Of a DNA stretch of 64,000 bases, positions 8,280-17,491 are shown in pieces (positions within the stretch are counted from its first letter, which is position 1; the number at the start of each line of letters is the position of its first letter). Both the position numbers and the translations under genes were made by a program. The stretch lies in the NCBI RefSeq assembly GCF_036250755.1, contig NZ_CP109583.1:5355501-5419500 (forward strand). Reading direction: 5' to 3'. Source of the DNA: Streptomyces uncialis. Lineage in GTDB: Bacteria > Actinomycetota > Actinomycetes > Streptomycetales > Streptomycetaceae. The notes under the pieces were generated by a model, which had not been told where the DNA came from, did no database searches, and worked only from the letters and a program-made list of their open reading frames with translations.

Positions 8280-9353
8280 ATGAACAACGACAGCACCGCG
8301 TACGACGGCGCGCACCACGCGGCGTACGAGGACGGAACCACGGGCGGCGCACGGACCGGCGCCGCGCCCCTCGGCAAGGGGCGCGGGCGCGGCGGCACCC
8401 CACGCAGAGGTCGGCGGACCGCCGTGGCGACCCTCGCCGCCGTCGCCCTGACCGTCTCCCTCGCGGCCTGCGGCGGGGACAGCCTGGAGGACGGCGAAAG
8501 CGGCGGCGACGCCAAGAAGGGCTCCCTGGTGGTCGGCGCGGCCGGATTCACCGAGGCGAAGGTTCTCGCGCAGCTCTACAAGCAGATCCTGGACGACGCC
8601 GGATTCGACGCCTCCGTGAAGTCCGTCGAGAACCGCGAGATCTACGAACCCGAGCTGGAGAAGGGCTCGATCGACGTCGTCCCCGAATACGCGGCGACGC
8701 TCGCCGAATTCCTGAACGCCGCCAAGAACGGGCCGGACGCCGAGCCGGTGGCGTCCAGTGATGTCGCCGCGACGGTCGCCGCGTTGGAGAAGCTCGCCGA
8801 ACCGCGCGGCCTGAAGGTGCTGCCCGCCGGGAAGGCCGTCGACCAGAACGCGTTCGCCGTCAGCGCCGAATTCGCGAAGGAGCACGGCCTCAAGACGCTT
8901 TCGGATCTGGGGAAGTCGGGCGAGAAGGTCAAGATCGCGGCCGGGGACGAATGCGAGGTGCGGCCCTTCTGCGCGCCCGGCCTCAAGAAGACGTACGGCA
9001 TCGACGTGACCGGCGTCGATCCCAAGGGCGTCGGCACGGTCCAGTCGAAGCAGGCCGTGAAGAACGGTCAGGACCAATTGGTCCTGACCACCACGACCGA
9101 CGCCACTCTCGACAGCTTCGGACTCGTCCTGCTGGAGGACGACAAGAAGCTTCAGAACGCCGACAACATCCTTCCCGTGGTGAACGCGAAGGACGCCGGC
9201 GGCAAAGAGATCGCCGACGCACTCGCGAAGTTGACCGACGCGCTCACCACCGATGATCTTGTGGAGCTCAACCGCAAGGTCGACTCCGAGCGCCAGAAGG
9301 AAGCGGATGTGGCGAAGGACTATCTGGAGTCGAAGGGGCTGCTGAAGAAGTAG
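8280..9353 (+). CDS. opuCC: Substrate-binding lipoprotein of the OpuC-type transporter
   Basis: A 357-residue extracytoplasmic binding protein (OpuAC/ProX-like). Lipobox LAAC puts the acylated Cys at residue 64. A ~45-residue hydrophilic leader precedes the hydrophobic segment and contains RRGRR just before it, so a Tat-type signal is possible; a shorter start is an alternative, but none has a better context. The mature part has the family sequences GAAGFTEAKVLAQLYKQIL, VENREIYEPELEKGSIDVVPEYAATLAEFLN, and LTTTTDATLDSFGLVLLEDDKK near the C-terminus. It lies 124 bp after the second permease. Confidence 0.9.
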   Translation: MNNDSTAYDGAHHAAYEDGTTGGARTGAAPLGKGRGRGGTPRRGRRTAVATLAAVALTVSLAACGGDSLEDGESGGDAKKGSLVVGAAGFTEAKVLAQLYKQILDDAGFDASVKSVENREIYEPELEKGSIDVVPEYAATLAEFLNAAKNGPDAEPVASSDVAATVAALEKLAEPRGLKVLPAGKAVDQNAFAVSAEFAKEHGLKTLSDLGKSGEKVKIAAGDECEVRPFCAPGLKKTYGIDVTGVDPKGVGTVQSKQAVKNGQDQLVLTTTTDATLDSFGLVLLEDDKKLQNADNILPVVNAKDAGGKEIADALAKLTDALTTDDLVELNRKVDSERQKEADVAKDYLESKGLLKK

Positions 9354-9470
9354 CCGGGACCCGCCGAAGAAGAGACCGGGGGCCGACCGGTGAGGTAAAG
9401 GGCGTACGTCGGCCGGATTCTCCCGTACGCGGGGCAGCAACATTCACCTACGCGCGGTAAGTTTCTGGCC

Positions 9471-10835
9471 ATGCCACGTGGACGTCACCGTCATTCACCA
9501 CCCCTGCACCGGCTGCTCCCTCCCTCGGTGATCGCCGGAGTCTCCGTCGTCTGCGCCTCCAGCGCCTGGTTCTTCTCCGATACCGCGATCCTGCGCGGGC
9601 TCGCGGCGGGCGCGGGGGCGGCGGCCGTCGTGGGCTCCGTCGTGATGCGCCGCTGGGACCTGGTCGCGGGCAGACGGGTCGCGGAGCTGCTCCGTGCGCG
9701 CGCGGGCGACGAGTGGCGTTTCGAGGAACGTGTCGCCGAGGTCGAGTCCGATCTGGAGGAGTCGCGCGCGGCGCGCGGCAAGCTGGAACTGAAGCTGCGC
9801 GCCAAACGCACCGAACTGGCCGCCCTGCGCGGCGAGCACGCCGCGCTGCTGCGCCGGTACGCCACCGCCGAGACCGAGCGCGCGAGCGCCCTGGAGGGGC
9901 GGCGCAGGCTCGCGATAGAGGCCGCGGTCCCGGGGACCGCCGAGGCCGCGGCACCCGTGCCCGCGGATGACGACGCCGAGCCGTCGCGCGTCGAGCCCGC
10001 CGCGCCGGTGGCGACCGGCGCGCTGTATCTGCGCGCCAACTCCGCCCTCGACCGGCTGGGGCGCGGTACGGATGCCGGTGGTGGCCGTGCGCTGCCCACC
10101 GGACCGCCTGCCGAGGCATCGGACGGACCGCCTGCCGAGGCATCTGAGGGGGCATCGGACGGGGCGTCCGCCGGGCCCGCCACCGCGGGCCCCGTCGAGG
10201 CGTCCGCGCCCAAGGCCCCTGACGCTCCCGCCCCCCGGGACGGCTCCGGTCCCGGGTCCGCCCGGGACGGTTCCGGTACGCGGGCCGCTCCGCGTCCCCG
10301 CAGCGGGCCCCGTCCCGCGACCGCCCCCACCGGCGGCCGGGCCACCGTGGTGCCGGGCAACCGTTCCGTGCCCCGGCAGGGCGGCTCCGAGAGCCCCGCG
10401 TCGAAGGCGGCGGGCCGGGCGACCCCCGACGGCGCTCACCCGGCGAAGGAGGGTGAGGGCCGGGGGAAGGCCCCGGCGGCCGACGGGTACGCGCGTACGG
10501 TCGCCGCAGCCGACAGCGCCGGACACTTCAACGTCCCCACGGCCGCCGCCGTGGTGCCGCCCGCTCCCGCCCGTCGGCGGCCCGCTCCGGGGGGCTTCGA
10601 CTTCTTCGGTGCCAAGGGCGAGCCCGAGGCGGCGGCTCTGGAGGCCGTGCAGAACGAGGACCTCGCGGATGTCGTCGGCGAGGAGGCCCTGGCGCTGCAC
10701 AAGGCCGAGTCGGAGGCGGGCTTCAAGCGGTCCGGTGCGGCGGTGACGGGGGTGGGGCAGGTCGTCGACCTGACCGCCCATGACGAGACCGAACCGATCG
10801 ACATCCAGGGACTCCGCTCGGCCCTCCAGGCGTGA
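9471..10835 (+). CDS. Membrane-anchored coiled-coil protein of unknown function
   Basis: A 454-residue protein I do not recognise beyond being actinomycete-like. Two short hydrophobic segments near the N-terminus (about 18-36 and 42-58) are followed by an alpha-helical, Glu/Arg/Leu-rich coiled coil (about 62-155). Then comes a long Pro/Ala/Gly/Ser-rich disordered region with short repeats (TGPPAEASDGPPAEASEGAS), and a conserved-looking C-terminal motif, GGFDFFGAKGEPEAAALEAVQNEDLADVVGEEALALHKAE. The ATG start at 9471 has only a weak ribosome-binding site. The stop codon TGA at 10833-10835 is part of the repeat end that opens cluster B. Confidence 0.65.
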   Translation: MPRGRHRHSPPLHRLLPPSVIAGVSVVCASSAWFFSDTAILRGLAAGAGAAAVVGSVVMRRWDLVAGRRVAELLRARAGDEWRFEERVAEVESDLEESRAARGKLELKLRAKRTELAALRGEHAALLRRYATAETERASALEGRRRLAIEAAVPGTAEAAAPVPADDDAEPSRVEPAAPVATGALYLRANSALDRLGRGTDAGGGRALPTGPPAEASDGPPAEASEGASDGASAGPATAGPVEASAPKAPDAPAPRDGSGPGSARDGSGTRAAPRPRSGPRPATAPTGGRATVVPGNRSVPRQGGSESPASKAAGRATPDGAHPAKEGEGRGKAPAADGYARTVAAADSAGHFNVPTAAAVVPPAPARRRPAPGGFDFFGAKGEPEAAALEAVQNEDLADVVGEEALALHKAESEAGFKRSGAAVTGVGQVVDLTAHDETEPIDIQGLRSALQA

Positions 10836-11494
10836 CGCCTTCGCTTGCGCTTTTGAGGTCTTCCCGGGTGGGCCTACTTGTCCCTGCACAGGTCGCTCGT
10901 GGGTGCGCAGTTCCCCGCGCCCCTAGGGTTCCATTCCTGGGCGCACCTGTTCCCGTGCGGGCACTCACGTGGGTGCGCAGTTCCCCGCGCCCCTGGGGTC
11001 GCGCCTCTTGCGGTTCCCGTTCGGCTGCGGGTGGTCCTTGGTTGCTCGCGCAGTTCCCCGCGCCCCTGGGTCTGTCCGGCTGAGCGCACTTGTTCCTGTG
11101 CCGTCGCTCGTCGGGTGCGCAGTTCCCCGCGCCCCTTCGGGGGCGCCTCCTGGGGCTGTTCTCAGGCTGCGGGTGGGGTCGGTCTGCGGCCGGCATCAAC
11201 CGGGGCCGGGGTTGAACCCCCCCTCCTCGCGCAGTCGCATGGCTGCGTAAGGGGGTGGGCGGGAATCTCTGCCCGCAGACTCCGACGCCACCAATACCGC
11301 CACTGGACGTCGTACCGAGCGCGTTGGAGCGAGGACGGAGAATCCCGACCGGCACCGACCCGGAGAACCGGCCAGGTGCGCCCCATAGGGGCGCGGGGAA
11401 CTGCGCACCCACGGACGACCTGTGCGGGAACAAGTACGCCCCGCACAGGAACCCCGCGGCGTGAGCAACCCCGCGCGAGCCAAGAGGCGGCCCG
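10836..11494. repeat. Intergenic repeat cluster B
   Basis: Lies between convergent genes. GCGCAGTTCCCCGCGCCCCT occurs at 10905, 10975, 11048 and 11117 (spacings 70, 73 and 69 bp). The inverted copy AGGGGCGCGGGGAACTGCGC is at 11387-11406, so the plan is the same as cluster A with one more left unit. The left edge CGCCTTCGCTTGCGC abuts the upstream stop codon. The right side carries a diverged unit (11410-11465). No coding sequence is credible here. Confidence 0.85.
11221..11394 (+). ncRNA. Candidate structured RNA core, copy 2
   Basis: Same architecture as copy 1. Leading hairpin CGCAG/CTGCG around a TCGCATGG loop (about 11230-11247); outer stem GGGCGGGAATC (11257-11267) with GAATCCCGACC (11340-11350); small hairpin TCTG-CCCG-CAGA (11268-11279); inner stem TCCGACGC (11281-11288) with GCGTTGGA (11321-11328); 3' hairpin GCGCCCC-ATA-GGGGCGC (11378-11394). 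Relative to copies 1 and 3 the inner stem differs at three of eight pairs, and every change keeps pairing. It would be read from the upstream plus-strand gene if transcription runs on. Confidence 0.5.
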
Positions 11495-12997
11495 TCAGGA
11501 CATCCAGCGGTCCGGGCGGGCGGCCTTCCGGCTCGTCCGGGACCGCTCGGCCTGCGAGGCCAACAGCGCCCGCGCCTCGTCCAGATCCCGCATCCGCGCG
11601 GGAACCGTGTTGTTCGCCCCGGTCTCCACATGCACGTCGGCCACCCCGTGCACCCGCTGCCAGGGCCCCTGGAGCAGCCGCACACTCTGCACCTTCGCGT
11701 GCGGCACCAGCGACAGACTGCGGCGCAGCAGCCCGTGCCGGGAGGCGAACACGGTGTCCGTGACGGCGAAACCGTAGCCACGCCACCACAGCGGCACGCA
11801 CCAGCGTGCCCTGCGCGGCGGCCGGGACAGCGACTCGGGGACGGTCACACCGGGCAGCACGCGCGCGATGATGCCGACGGCAAGCGCGCGCGGGGCGACG
11901 GGGATCAGCACGGAGTTGGTGGAGCCCGCGACATCCAGCTCGACCCGCACCCAGTCGCGCCGCCGCCACATCAGCGGCTCCTCGATGCGTACCGTCTGCA
12001 CCCGGCCGGGCGGCACCGTCTCGTGCATCCGGTCGAGCAGACCGTGGTCGATGCGCAGCCCGTCGGGCGACTCGCCGACGGTCCAGTCGTACTCCTTGAT
12101 GAAGCGTCCCGCGCTGCTGGTGACCGCGGCGCCCACGAGGGGGAGCGCGGTGGCGAGGACCGTCCACACGTTGTGGGTGAGGAACCACAGGAACGCCGGT
12201 ACGGCGACCGCGCCCAGCAGCGCCAGCCAGGGCCCACCGCTCAGCAGCAAGGAGACGGCCAGCATCCGGGGCGCCACCCGGACCAGCTCACGTACCGGTG
12301 CCTCCCCGACCTCGTGCGCGGTCTCCGGCGCGAAGCCGGCCGCGCGGGCGAGGAGTTCGGCGCGCAGCGCGCGGGCCTCGTCGGCGCCGAGGAACGCCAG
12401 CTCGTCCTTGTTCTCCGTGCCGACGACGTCGAGTTTCAGCTTGGAGACACCGATGACCCGGGCGAGCAGCGGCTGGGTCACGTCCACGGCCTGGATGCGG
12501 TCGAGGCGGATGTGCGCGGTGCGTCTGAAGAGCAGTCCGGTACGGATGCGCAGCTCGGTGTCGGTGACCGCGAAGTAGGTGAACCACCAGGTCAGGAAGC
12601 CGTACAGGGCGGCTGACACGAGCAGTCCGGCGAGGCCGAGCAGCAGGGTCGTCGTGGCGAGGGAGGTGACCTGGCGCTGGGCGCCGTCGGGGTCGTGGAC
12701 GGCCCATCCGACGAGGATCGCTATGGGCGCCCAGGCCCGCCGCAGCGGGGTTATGGGGTGCAGGCGCCGCTCGCCGACGGCGATGCCCGCGCCGCCCGTC
12801 ACGGAGTTGCCGGTGGTGGCCCCGTCCGGGGCCTTCACGGTCCGGTGGGGGGCCGTGGACCCGTCCGGGCTCCCGGGAGCGCCCGCGAGGGCCTCCGGGC
12901 CGCCTGGAGGGGTCGTGAGGGCTTCCCCGCCCCCGGTGGCTCCGGTGGCCCCGGCTACGGTCCGCCCGGTCCCGTCGTCGGACCCCGGCGCACTCAC
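11495..12997 (-). CDS. PH-domain (bPH2/YdbT-like) membrane protein
   Basis: A 500-residue membrane protein of the YdbT type with repeated bacterial PH domains. After a ~75-residue low-complexity N-terminus come a hydrophobic pair (about 90-135) and the first PH region ([39 protein letters not shown]). A second hydrophobic pair (about 240-285) and a second PH region ([38 protein letters not shown]) follow, then a third ([32 protein letters not shown]). The GTG start overlaps the upstream PH gene as GTGA, so the two form a YdbS/YdbT-like pair. Role unknown; in Bacillus related proteins are linked to envelope or toxin stress. Confidence 0.85.
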   Translation of the reverse strand: MSAPGSDDGTGRTVAGATGATGGGEALTTPPGGPEALAGAPGSPDGSTAPHRTVKAPDGATTGNSVTGGAGIAVGERRLHPITPLRRAWAPIAILVGWAVHDPDGAQRQVTSLATTTLLLGLAGLLVSAALYGFLTWWFTYFAVTDTELRIRTGLLFRRTAHIRLDRIQAVDVTQPLLARVIGVSKLKLDVVGTENKDELAFLGADEARALRAELLARAAGFAPETAHEVGEAPVRELVRVAPRMLAVSLLLSGGPWLALLGAVAVPAFLWFLTHNVWTVLATALPLVGAAVTSSAGRFIKEYDWTVGESPDGLRIDHGLLDRMHETVPPGRVQTVRIEEPLMWRRRDWVRVELDVAGSTNSVLIPVAPRALAVGIIARVLPGVTVPESLSRPPRRARWCVPLWWRGYGFAVTDTVFASRHGLLRRSLSLVPHAKVQSVRLLQGPWQRVHGVADVHVETGANNTVPARMRDLDEARALLASQAERSRTSRKAARPDRWMS

Positions 12998-13518
12998 AGG
13001 CCCGCCGATCGTGCCTCGCCCAGCTCGGTGAGCCGGTCACGCAGCCGTTCCGCTTCCTCGGGCAGCAGCCCGGGGATACGGGCGTCGCTCGCGGCGGCGG
13101 CCGTGTGCAGTTGCACACTGGCCAGCCCGAAGTACCGCTCGACGGGTCCGGACGTGACCTCGACGAGCTGCATCCGCCCGTACGGCACGATGGTCTGCTC
13201 GTGCCAGAGCACACCCCGGCTGATCAGCAGGTCGTCGGCGCGTTCCGCGTACCGCCAGGAGCGCCAGTTGCGGCCCAGCATCGGCCAGCCCCACAGCAGC
13301 ACCGCCAGCGGCAGCGCGGCGAAGGCGGCCCAGCCGGTGCCCGCGAACAGCCCGAGGAGCACCCCCGTGGCCGCCGTCAGCGGCACCATCCACACCACGA
13401 GCAGCAGCCGCCGCATCCGCAGCAGTCCGGGCGGCAGCCCCGTCCACACCGGCTCACCCCCGGCGGTCTCCTCCGCCGGGCCCGCGACCCCGGTTCCTTC
13501 CGCGCTCCCCGTATCCAT
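12994..13518 (-). CDS. PH-domain (bPH2/YdbS-like) membrane protein
   Basis: A 174-residue partner of the following gene. Two hydrophobic segments (about residues 37-75) precede one bacterial PH domain: [51 protein letters not shown], with a C-terminal [15 protein letters not shown] helix. This is the YdbS layout. The ATG at 13518 is chosen; the frame runs upstream into the divergent nuoD2 region and would otherwise be unrealistically extended. It is 31 bp from the divergent nuoD2 start, so the two genes share a compact promoter region. Confidence 0.85.
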   Translation of the reverse strand: MDTGSAEGTGVAGPAEETAGGEPVWTGLPPGLLRMRRLLLVVWMVPLTAATGVLLGLFAGTGWAAFAALPLAVLLWGWPMLGRNWRSWRYAERADDLLISRGVLWHEQTIVPYGRMQLVEVTSGPVERYFGLASVQLHTAAAASDARIPGLLPEEAERLRDRLTELGEARSAGL

Positions 13519-13549
13519 GACGCAAGCGTACGTAAGGGAGACTGTGCGC

Positions 13550-14719
13550 ATGACACCCATGACGCCCGTGACCGGGCCGACGGAGACCGTGGTCGGTATC
13601 GGCGGTGCGGCGGAGAGCACCGACATGGTGCTCAACATCGGTCCCCAGCATCCGTCGACCCACGGGGTGCTGCGGCTGCGGCTGGTCCTGGACGGTGAGG
13701 TGATCCGGCACGCCGAGCCGGTCGTCGGGTACATGCACCGGGGCGCGGAGAAACTCTTCGAGGCGCGTGACTACCGCCAGATCGTGATGCTGGCCAACCG
13801 CCACGACTGGCTGTCCGCTTTCTCCAACGAGCTGGGCGTCGTCATCGCGGTGGAGCGCATGCTCGGGATGGAGGTCCCCGAGCGCGCGGTGTGGACCCGT
13901 ACGCTGCTCGCCGAGCTGAACCGGGTGCTGAACCATCTGATGTTCCTGGGTTCGTACCCGCTGGAGCTGGGCGGGATCACCCCGGTGTTCCATGCCTTCC
14001 GGGAGCGCGAGGAGCTCCAGACCGTCATGGAGGAGGTCTCCGGCGGCCGGATGCACTACATGTTCAACCGGGTCGGCGGCCTCAAGGAGGACGTGCCCGC
14101 CGGGTGGACGTCCCGCGCGCGGGAGGCCGTCGCGTCGGTGCGGTCCCGGATGGACGTGTACGACCGGCTGGTGCTCGGCAACGAGATCTTCCGGGGACGC
14201 ACCCGGGGCGTCGGCGTCCTCACTCCGGAGGCGGTGCACGCGTACGGGGTGAGCGGCCCCATCGCGCGCGCGTCGGGCGTCGACTTCGACCTGCGCCGGG
14301 ACGAGCCCTATCTGGCGTACGGGGAGCTGGGTGACGTCCTGCGGGTCGTCACGCGCGAGGAGGGCGACTGCCTGGCCCGCTTCGAGTGCCTGCTGGACCA
14401 GACCCACAACGCCCTCGACCTCGCCGACGCCTGTCTCGACCGGATCGTGGAGCTGCCGCCGGGCCCGGTCAACCAGCGGCTGCCCAAGGTGCTCAAGGCG
14501 CCCGAGGGCCACACCTACGCGTGGACCGAGAACCCGCTCGGTATCAACGGCTACTACCTGGTGTCGAAGGGGGAGAAGACCCCGTACCGGCTGAAGCTGC
14601 GCTCCGCGTCGTACAACAACATCCAGGCCCTGGCGGAACTGCTGCCGGGCACCCTGGTGGCGGACATGGTGGCCATCCTGGGGTCGCTGTTCTTCGTCGT
14701 CGGGGACATCGACAAGTAG
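13550..14719 (+). CDS. nuoD2: Orphan NADH dehydrogenase subunit D paralogue (NuoD2)
   Basis: A 389-residue homologue of the 49-kDa/NuoD subunit of complex I, encoded away from any nuo operon. Family motifs are intact: [16 protein letters not shown] (29-44), [13 protein letters not shown] (59-71), [66 protein letters not shown] and a C-terminal [21 protein letters not shown]. His38 and Tyr75 match the quinone-site residues of respiratory NuoD, and Arg64 is in the HRG motif. ATG 13550 follows AAGGGAG by 9 nt. It could act as an alternative complex I subunit or with an unidentified hydrogenase-like partner. It converges, 12 bp apart, on a MidA-type methyltransferase. Confidence 0.93.
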   Translation: MTPMTPVTGPTETVVGIGGAAESTDMVLNIGPQHPSTHGVLRLRLVLDGEVIRHAEPVVGYMHRGAEKLFEARDYRQIVMLANRHDWLSAFSNELGVVIAVERMLGMEVPERAVWTRTLLAELNRVLNHLMFLGSYPLELGGITPVFHAFREREELQTVMEEVSGGRMHYMFNRVGGLKEDVPAGWTSRAREAVASVRSRMDVYDRLVLGNEIFRGRTRGVGVLTPEAVHAYGVSGPIARASGVDFDLRRDEPYLAYGELGDVLRVVTREEGDCLARFECLLDQTHNALDLADACLDRIVELPPGPVNQRLPKVLKAPEGHTYAWTENPLGINGYYLVSKGEKTPYRLKLRSASYNNIQALAELLPGTLVADMVAILGSLFFVVGDIDK

Positions 14720-14731
14720 CGGCCGACCGCG

Positions 14732-15814
14732 CTAGCGGGGGTCCTGGGCCGCCGGTTCGGGCCGCAGGAGTCCGGCGGGGACGCCCACCGGCTGGAGCAG
14801 CCATCCGAAGTCCCCGAGCCCGCCCCGGGCCGTCAGTTCGGCGGCCTCACCCGCGCGCGCGAGGGCCCGTACGTACCGGGCCGGATCGGTGGCCGCCAGG
14901 GACGGCGACGGGCGGGCGCCCGCCACCCCGAGCGCGTGCAGCGCGGTGCGCTGCGTGGTCCGTTCGGCGCCCGGCAGCGCGCACGCGTCCAGCGCCACAT
15001 GCGCGGTGATGTCGCAGGACCCGTCGGGCACCGGCGGCACCTCACGGCCCGCGCGGAAGCCCGTGAGCGTGCCGAAGGGCGGCCGTGCGGTCCGCTCGTG
15101 GGCGTAGTCGACGGCGACCGCGAGCCCGGCCGCCAGGGTGGCCACGGCGGCGGCCCAGGCGGTGTCCCTGGGGTGCCCGATCTCGACCCGCAGGCCGGGC
15201 TCCGGCCGCCCGTCGGGGTCGGCGGGCAGCGGCCACCAGCGGGCCGTCCAGTCGGTGTCGGCACCCGTCAGCGGCGCGCCCAGGTGCTCACCGCCGTCCG
15301 GGGCGACCAGCACCCGGCGCAGTGTCCCGTCGGTGTCGGTCTCGGCCACGTCCAGGGGGACGTTGTCCAGCCACTCGTTGGCGAACAGCAGTCCGCGGGT
15401 GCCGGACGGCGGCTCGGGCAGCCACTCGATCCGGCCGTCCAGGACGGCCGGGCGGTCCGCGTGCTCCACCGCGACCGCCCGTACCCGTGCGACCACCTCT
15501 GCGGGCAGCGCAGCCAGCACACCCGTCACCAGTTCGCCCCGGCCCGCGGCCATGTCCACGAAGGCCAGCTCCGCAGGGTGCCCCAGGACGGTGTCGACAC
15601 GGCACAGCAGACGGGCGACGGCCCCGGCGAACAGCGGGGAGGCGTGCACGGAGGTGCGGAAGTGCCCGGCGGGGCCCTCCGGCCGCCGGTAGAAGCCCGA
15701 AGGGCCGTAGAGCGCCCGCTCGGCCGCCTCCCGCCACCCGGGCGGCCCGGTGGCCCCGTCGGCCTCCCCGGGCCCGTCAGGGCCTTCCTGGCCCGCCGCT
15801 GTCTCTTCCCGCAC
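14732..15814 (-). CDS. SAM-dependent methyltransferase, MidA/NDUFAF7 family
   Basis: A 360-residue Rossmann methyltransferase of the COG1565/DUF185 type. It has the N-terminal [34 protein letters not shown] segment characteristic of the family, the SAM-binding motif [15 protein letters not shown] (about 86-100), [11 protein letters not shown] (about 144-154), [24 protein letters not shown] and [15 protein letters not shown]. Human NDUFAF7 in this family dimethylates an Arg of NDUFS2 during complex I assembly, and NDUFS2 is the homologue of the neighbouring NuoD2. The genes are tail to tail. A substrate relationship here is inference. GTG start at 15814. Confidence 0.88.
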   Translation of the reverse strand: MREETAAGQEGPDGPGEADGATGPPGWREAAERALYGPSGFYRRPEGPAGHFRTSVHASPLFAGAVARLLCRVDTVLGHPAELAFVDMAAGRGELVTGVLAALPAEVVARVRAVAVEHADRPAVLDGRIEWLPEPPSGTRGLLFANEWLDNVPLDVAETDTDGTLRRVLVAPDGGEHLGAPLTGADTDWTARWWPLPADPDGRPEPGLRVEIGHPRDTAWAAAVATLAAGLAVAVDYAHERTARPPFGTLTGFRAGREVPPVPDGSCDITAHVALDACALPGAERTTQRTALHALGVAGARPSPSLAATDPARYVRALARAGEAAELTARGGLGDFGWLLQPVGVPAGLLRPEPAAQDPR

Positions 15815-15828
15815 CGTCCCAGCCTAGC

Positions 15829-15936
15829 GAGGCCCCGTCCCCGGAGGCGCTCCCCCTGGACCCGGGACGTGGTGAGGCCCCGTTCCCGGAGGCGCTCGCC
15901 TGGCGAGGCCCCTGGACCCGGGACGTGGCGAGGCCC
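15829..15936. repeat. Short tandem duplications
   Basis: Two interleaved duplicated units: GAGGCCCCGT-Y-CCCGGAGGCG at 15829 and 15874 (45 bp apart), and CCTGGACCCGGGACGTGG at 15855 and 15911 (56 bp apart). They fill much of the 303-bp space between the methyltransferase start and the sensor-kinase gene. The rest of that space holds only the kinase promoter. Function unknown. Confidence 0.7.
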
Positions 15937-16077
15937 TGAGCGCGGACGTGGGGGTGCGCCGGACCGGGGGAGGCCGGCGAGGGGTGACCGGCGTCGGAAG
16001 GGCCCTCACCGACCGCCGCGGACGGTGCCGTATCCACCTAGGGGAGTACAAGCGGACGATTCGGATCGATCCTCCGG

Positions 16078-16106
16078 TTGACCCCCACGCCCCGCACGCG
16101 TACCTA
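16078..16106 (+). promoter_or_regulatory. Sigma70-type promoter of the sensor kinase
   Basis: TTGACC (16078-16083) and TACCTA (16101-16106) are separated by 17 bp, a good HrdB-type fit. The predicted start point is about 5 nt before the GTG at 16118, so the mRNA would be nearly leaderless, consistent with the lack of a ribosome-binding site. Confidence 0.6.
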
Positions 16107-16117
16107 CCCTGGGTTAC

Positions 16118-17344
16118 GTGCAGCGCGTCTATGACTTCCTCCGCAGACACCCGACCGGTGTCGACTCCTTCTGGGCCGTCGTCCTGCTGGGTCTGAACTG
16201 CGCTGCCCTGATCAGTGCGAGGAACAACCCCGAGGCGCTGGCGGAGGAGCCCCCCGGGGCCGTGCTGGGCGTCCCCTCCCTGCTCGTCACCGTGGCGCTG
16301 TCCCTGGTCGTCGCGCTGCGCCGCCGCTGGCCCGAGCGGATGCTGGTCCTCGCCACGCTGACCGGTCTCGCGCAGATCGCGATCGACGTGCCCACGATGC
16401 TGTCCGACTTCGCGCTGCTCGTGATCGTCTACACGGTGGCGGCGGACGGGGTGGCCTGGGCGTCCCGCTTCGCGCTGATCGCGGGGTTCGCCGCCGCGCC
16501 GCTGTCGATGCTCCGCTGGCCGGACCCCGCGACGGACATCGTCCGCTCGGTGTTCTTCACGATCTTCATGATGGTGCCGTTCGCGCTCGCCTGGGTGCTC
16601 GGTGACTCGATCCGCACCCGGCGCGCCTATCTGGCGCAGCTGGAGGAGCGCGCGGCCCGGCTGGAGCGGGAACGCGAGGCACAGTCCAAGGTCGCCGTGG
16701 CCGCCGAGCGTGCGCGTATCGCGCGTGAGCTGCACGATGTCGTCGCGCACAACGTGTCCGTGATGGTGGTCCAGGCCGATGGCGCCGCCTATGTCCTCGA
16801 CGCCGCCCCCGATCAGGCCCGCAAGGCGCTGGAGACCATCTCCGGCACCGGCCGGCAGGCCCTCGCGGAGATGCGCCGGCTGCTCGGCGTGCTGCGCACC
16901 GGGGAACCCGAGGAGTCCGGCGAGTACGTCCCGCAGCCCGATGTCGAGCAGCTCGACGATCTGATCGAGCAGGTCCGCACCTCGGGGCTCCCCGTCGACT
17001 TCAAGGTCGAGGGCACCCCCCGCCCGCTGCCCAGCGGGGTCGAGCTGACCGCCTACCGCATCGTCCAGGAAGCCCTGACGAACACCCGTAAGCACGGCGG
17101 CCCCAACACCGGCGCGAGCGTGCGCCTGGTCTACTTCGACGACGGCCTCGGCCTGCTCGTCGAGGACGACGGCAAGGGGGCGCCCCACGAGCTGTACGAG
17201 GAGGGCGGCGCCGACGGCCAGGGCCACGGCCTCATCGGGATGCGCGAACGCGTCGGCATGGTCGGCGGAACCCTGGACGCGGGCCCCCGGCCGGGCGGAG
17301 GTTTCCGGATCAGTGTCCTGCTCCCCCTGAAACCCGCACACTGA
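16118..17344 (+). CDS. NarL-type two-component sensor histidine kinase
   Basis: A 408-residue membrane kinase. Four to five hydrophobic segments lie between residues 18 and 162. The HisKA_3 dimerisation helix carries the phosphoacceptor His206 in ARELHDVVAHNVSVMVV, and the HATPase domain contains ELTAYRIVQEALTNTRKHG, VEDDGKG and GHGLIGMRERVGMVGG. The short hydrophilic loops suggest sensing within the membrane. The GTG start is set by the promoter immediately upstream. The cognate regulator begins 147 bp downstream. The stimulus cannot be told from sequence. Confidence 0.9.
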   Translation: MQRVYDFLRRHPTGVDSFWAVVLLGLNCAALISARNNPEALAEEPPGAVLGVPSLLVTVALSLVVALRRRWPERMLVLATLTGLAQIAIDVPTMLSDFALLVIVYTVAADGVAWASRFALIAGFAAAPLSMLRWPDPATDIVRSVFFTIFMMVPFALAWVLGDSIRTRRAYLAQLEERAARLEREREAQSKVAVAAERARIARELHDVVAHNVSVMVVQADGAAYVLDAAPDQARKALETISGTGRQALAEMRRLLGVLRTGEPEESGEYVPQPDVEQLDDLIEQVRTSGLPVDFKVEGTPRPLPSGVELTAYRIVQEALTNTRKHGGPNTGASVRLVYFDDGLGLLVEDDGKGAPHELYEEGGADGQGHGLIGMRERVGMVGGTLDAGPRPGGGFRISVLLPLKPAH

Positions 17345-17422
17345 GGGACGTCCGTCCCCCGCCGCACACACTTCTGCCCACACCGCGCGATCCCGGTGGC
17401 CCCGTGGCCGCCCGGAGATCGG

Positions 17423-17478
17423 CTCAGGTCCGCTCAGGTCCATACAGGTCTCCACGGACCTGTACAGGTCCGTACAGG
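17423..17478. promoter_or_regulatory. AGGTCC iterons and 16-bp palindrome before the response regulator
   Basis: AGGTCC occurs at 17426 and 17436, and AGGTCT at 17446, spaced exactly 10 bp, one helical turn. They are followed by the perfect palindrome GGACCTGTACAGGTCC (17456-17471) and another GTACAGG (17472-17478), just upstream of the ribosome-binding site. Phased half-sites ending in a palindrome look like a cooperative operator, possibly for autoregulation by the downstream NarL-type protein. Confidence 0.55.
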
Positions 17479-17491
17479 AAGGGAATGCCCC

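Noticed and set aside
12695..13549. N-terminal extension of NuoD2 through the PH-domain genes
   Set aside because: It is antisense to two well-supported genes; ATG 13550 has a proper ribosome-binding site and gives family length.
13550..15814. A complete alternative complex I or hydrogenase operon
   Set aside because: Only the NuoD paralogue and the methyltransferase are present; no NuoB/C/I or hydrogenase subunits occur nearby.
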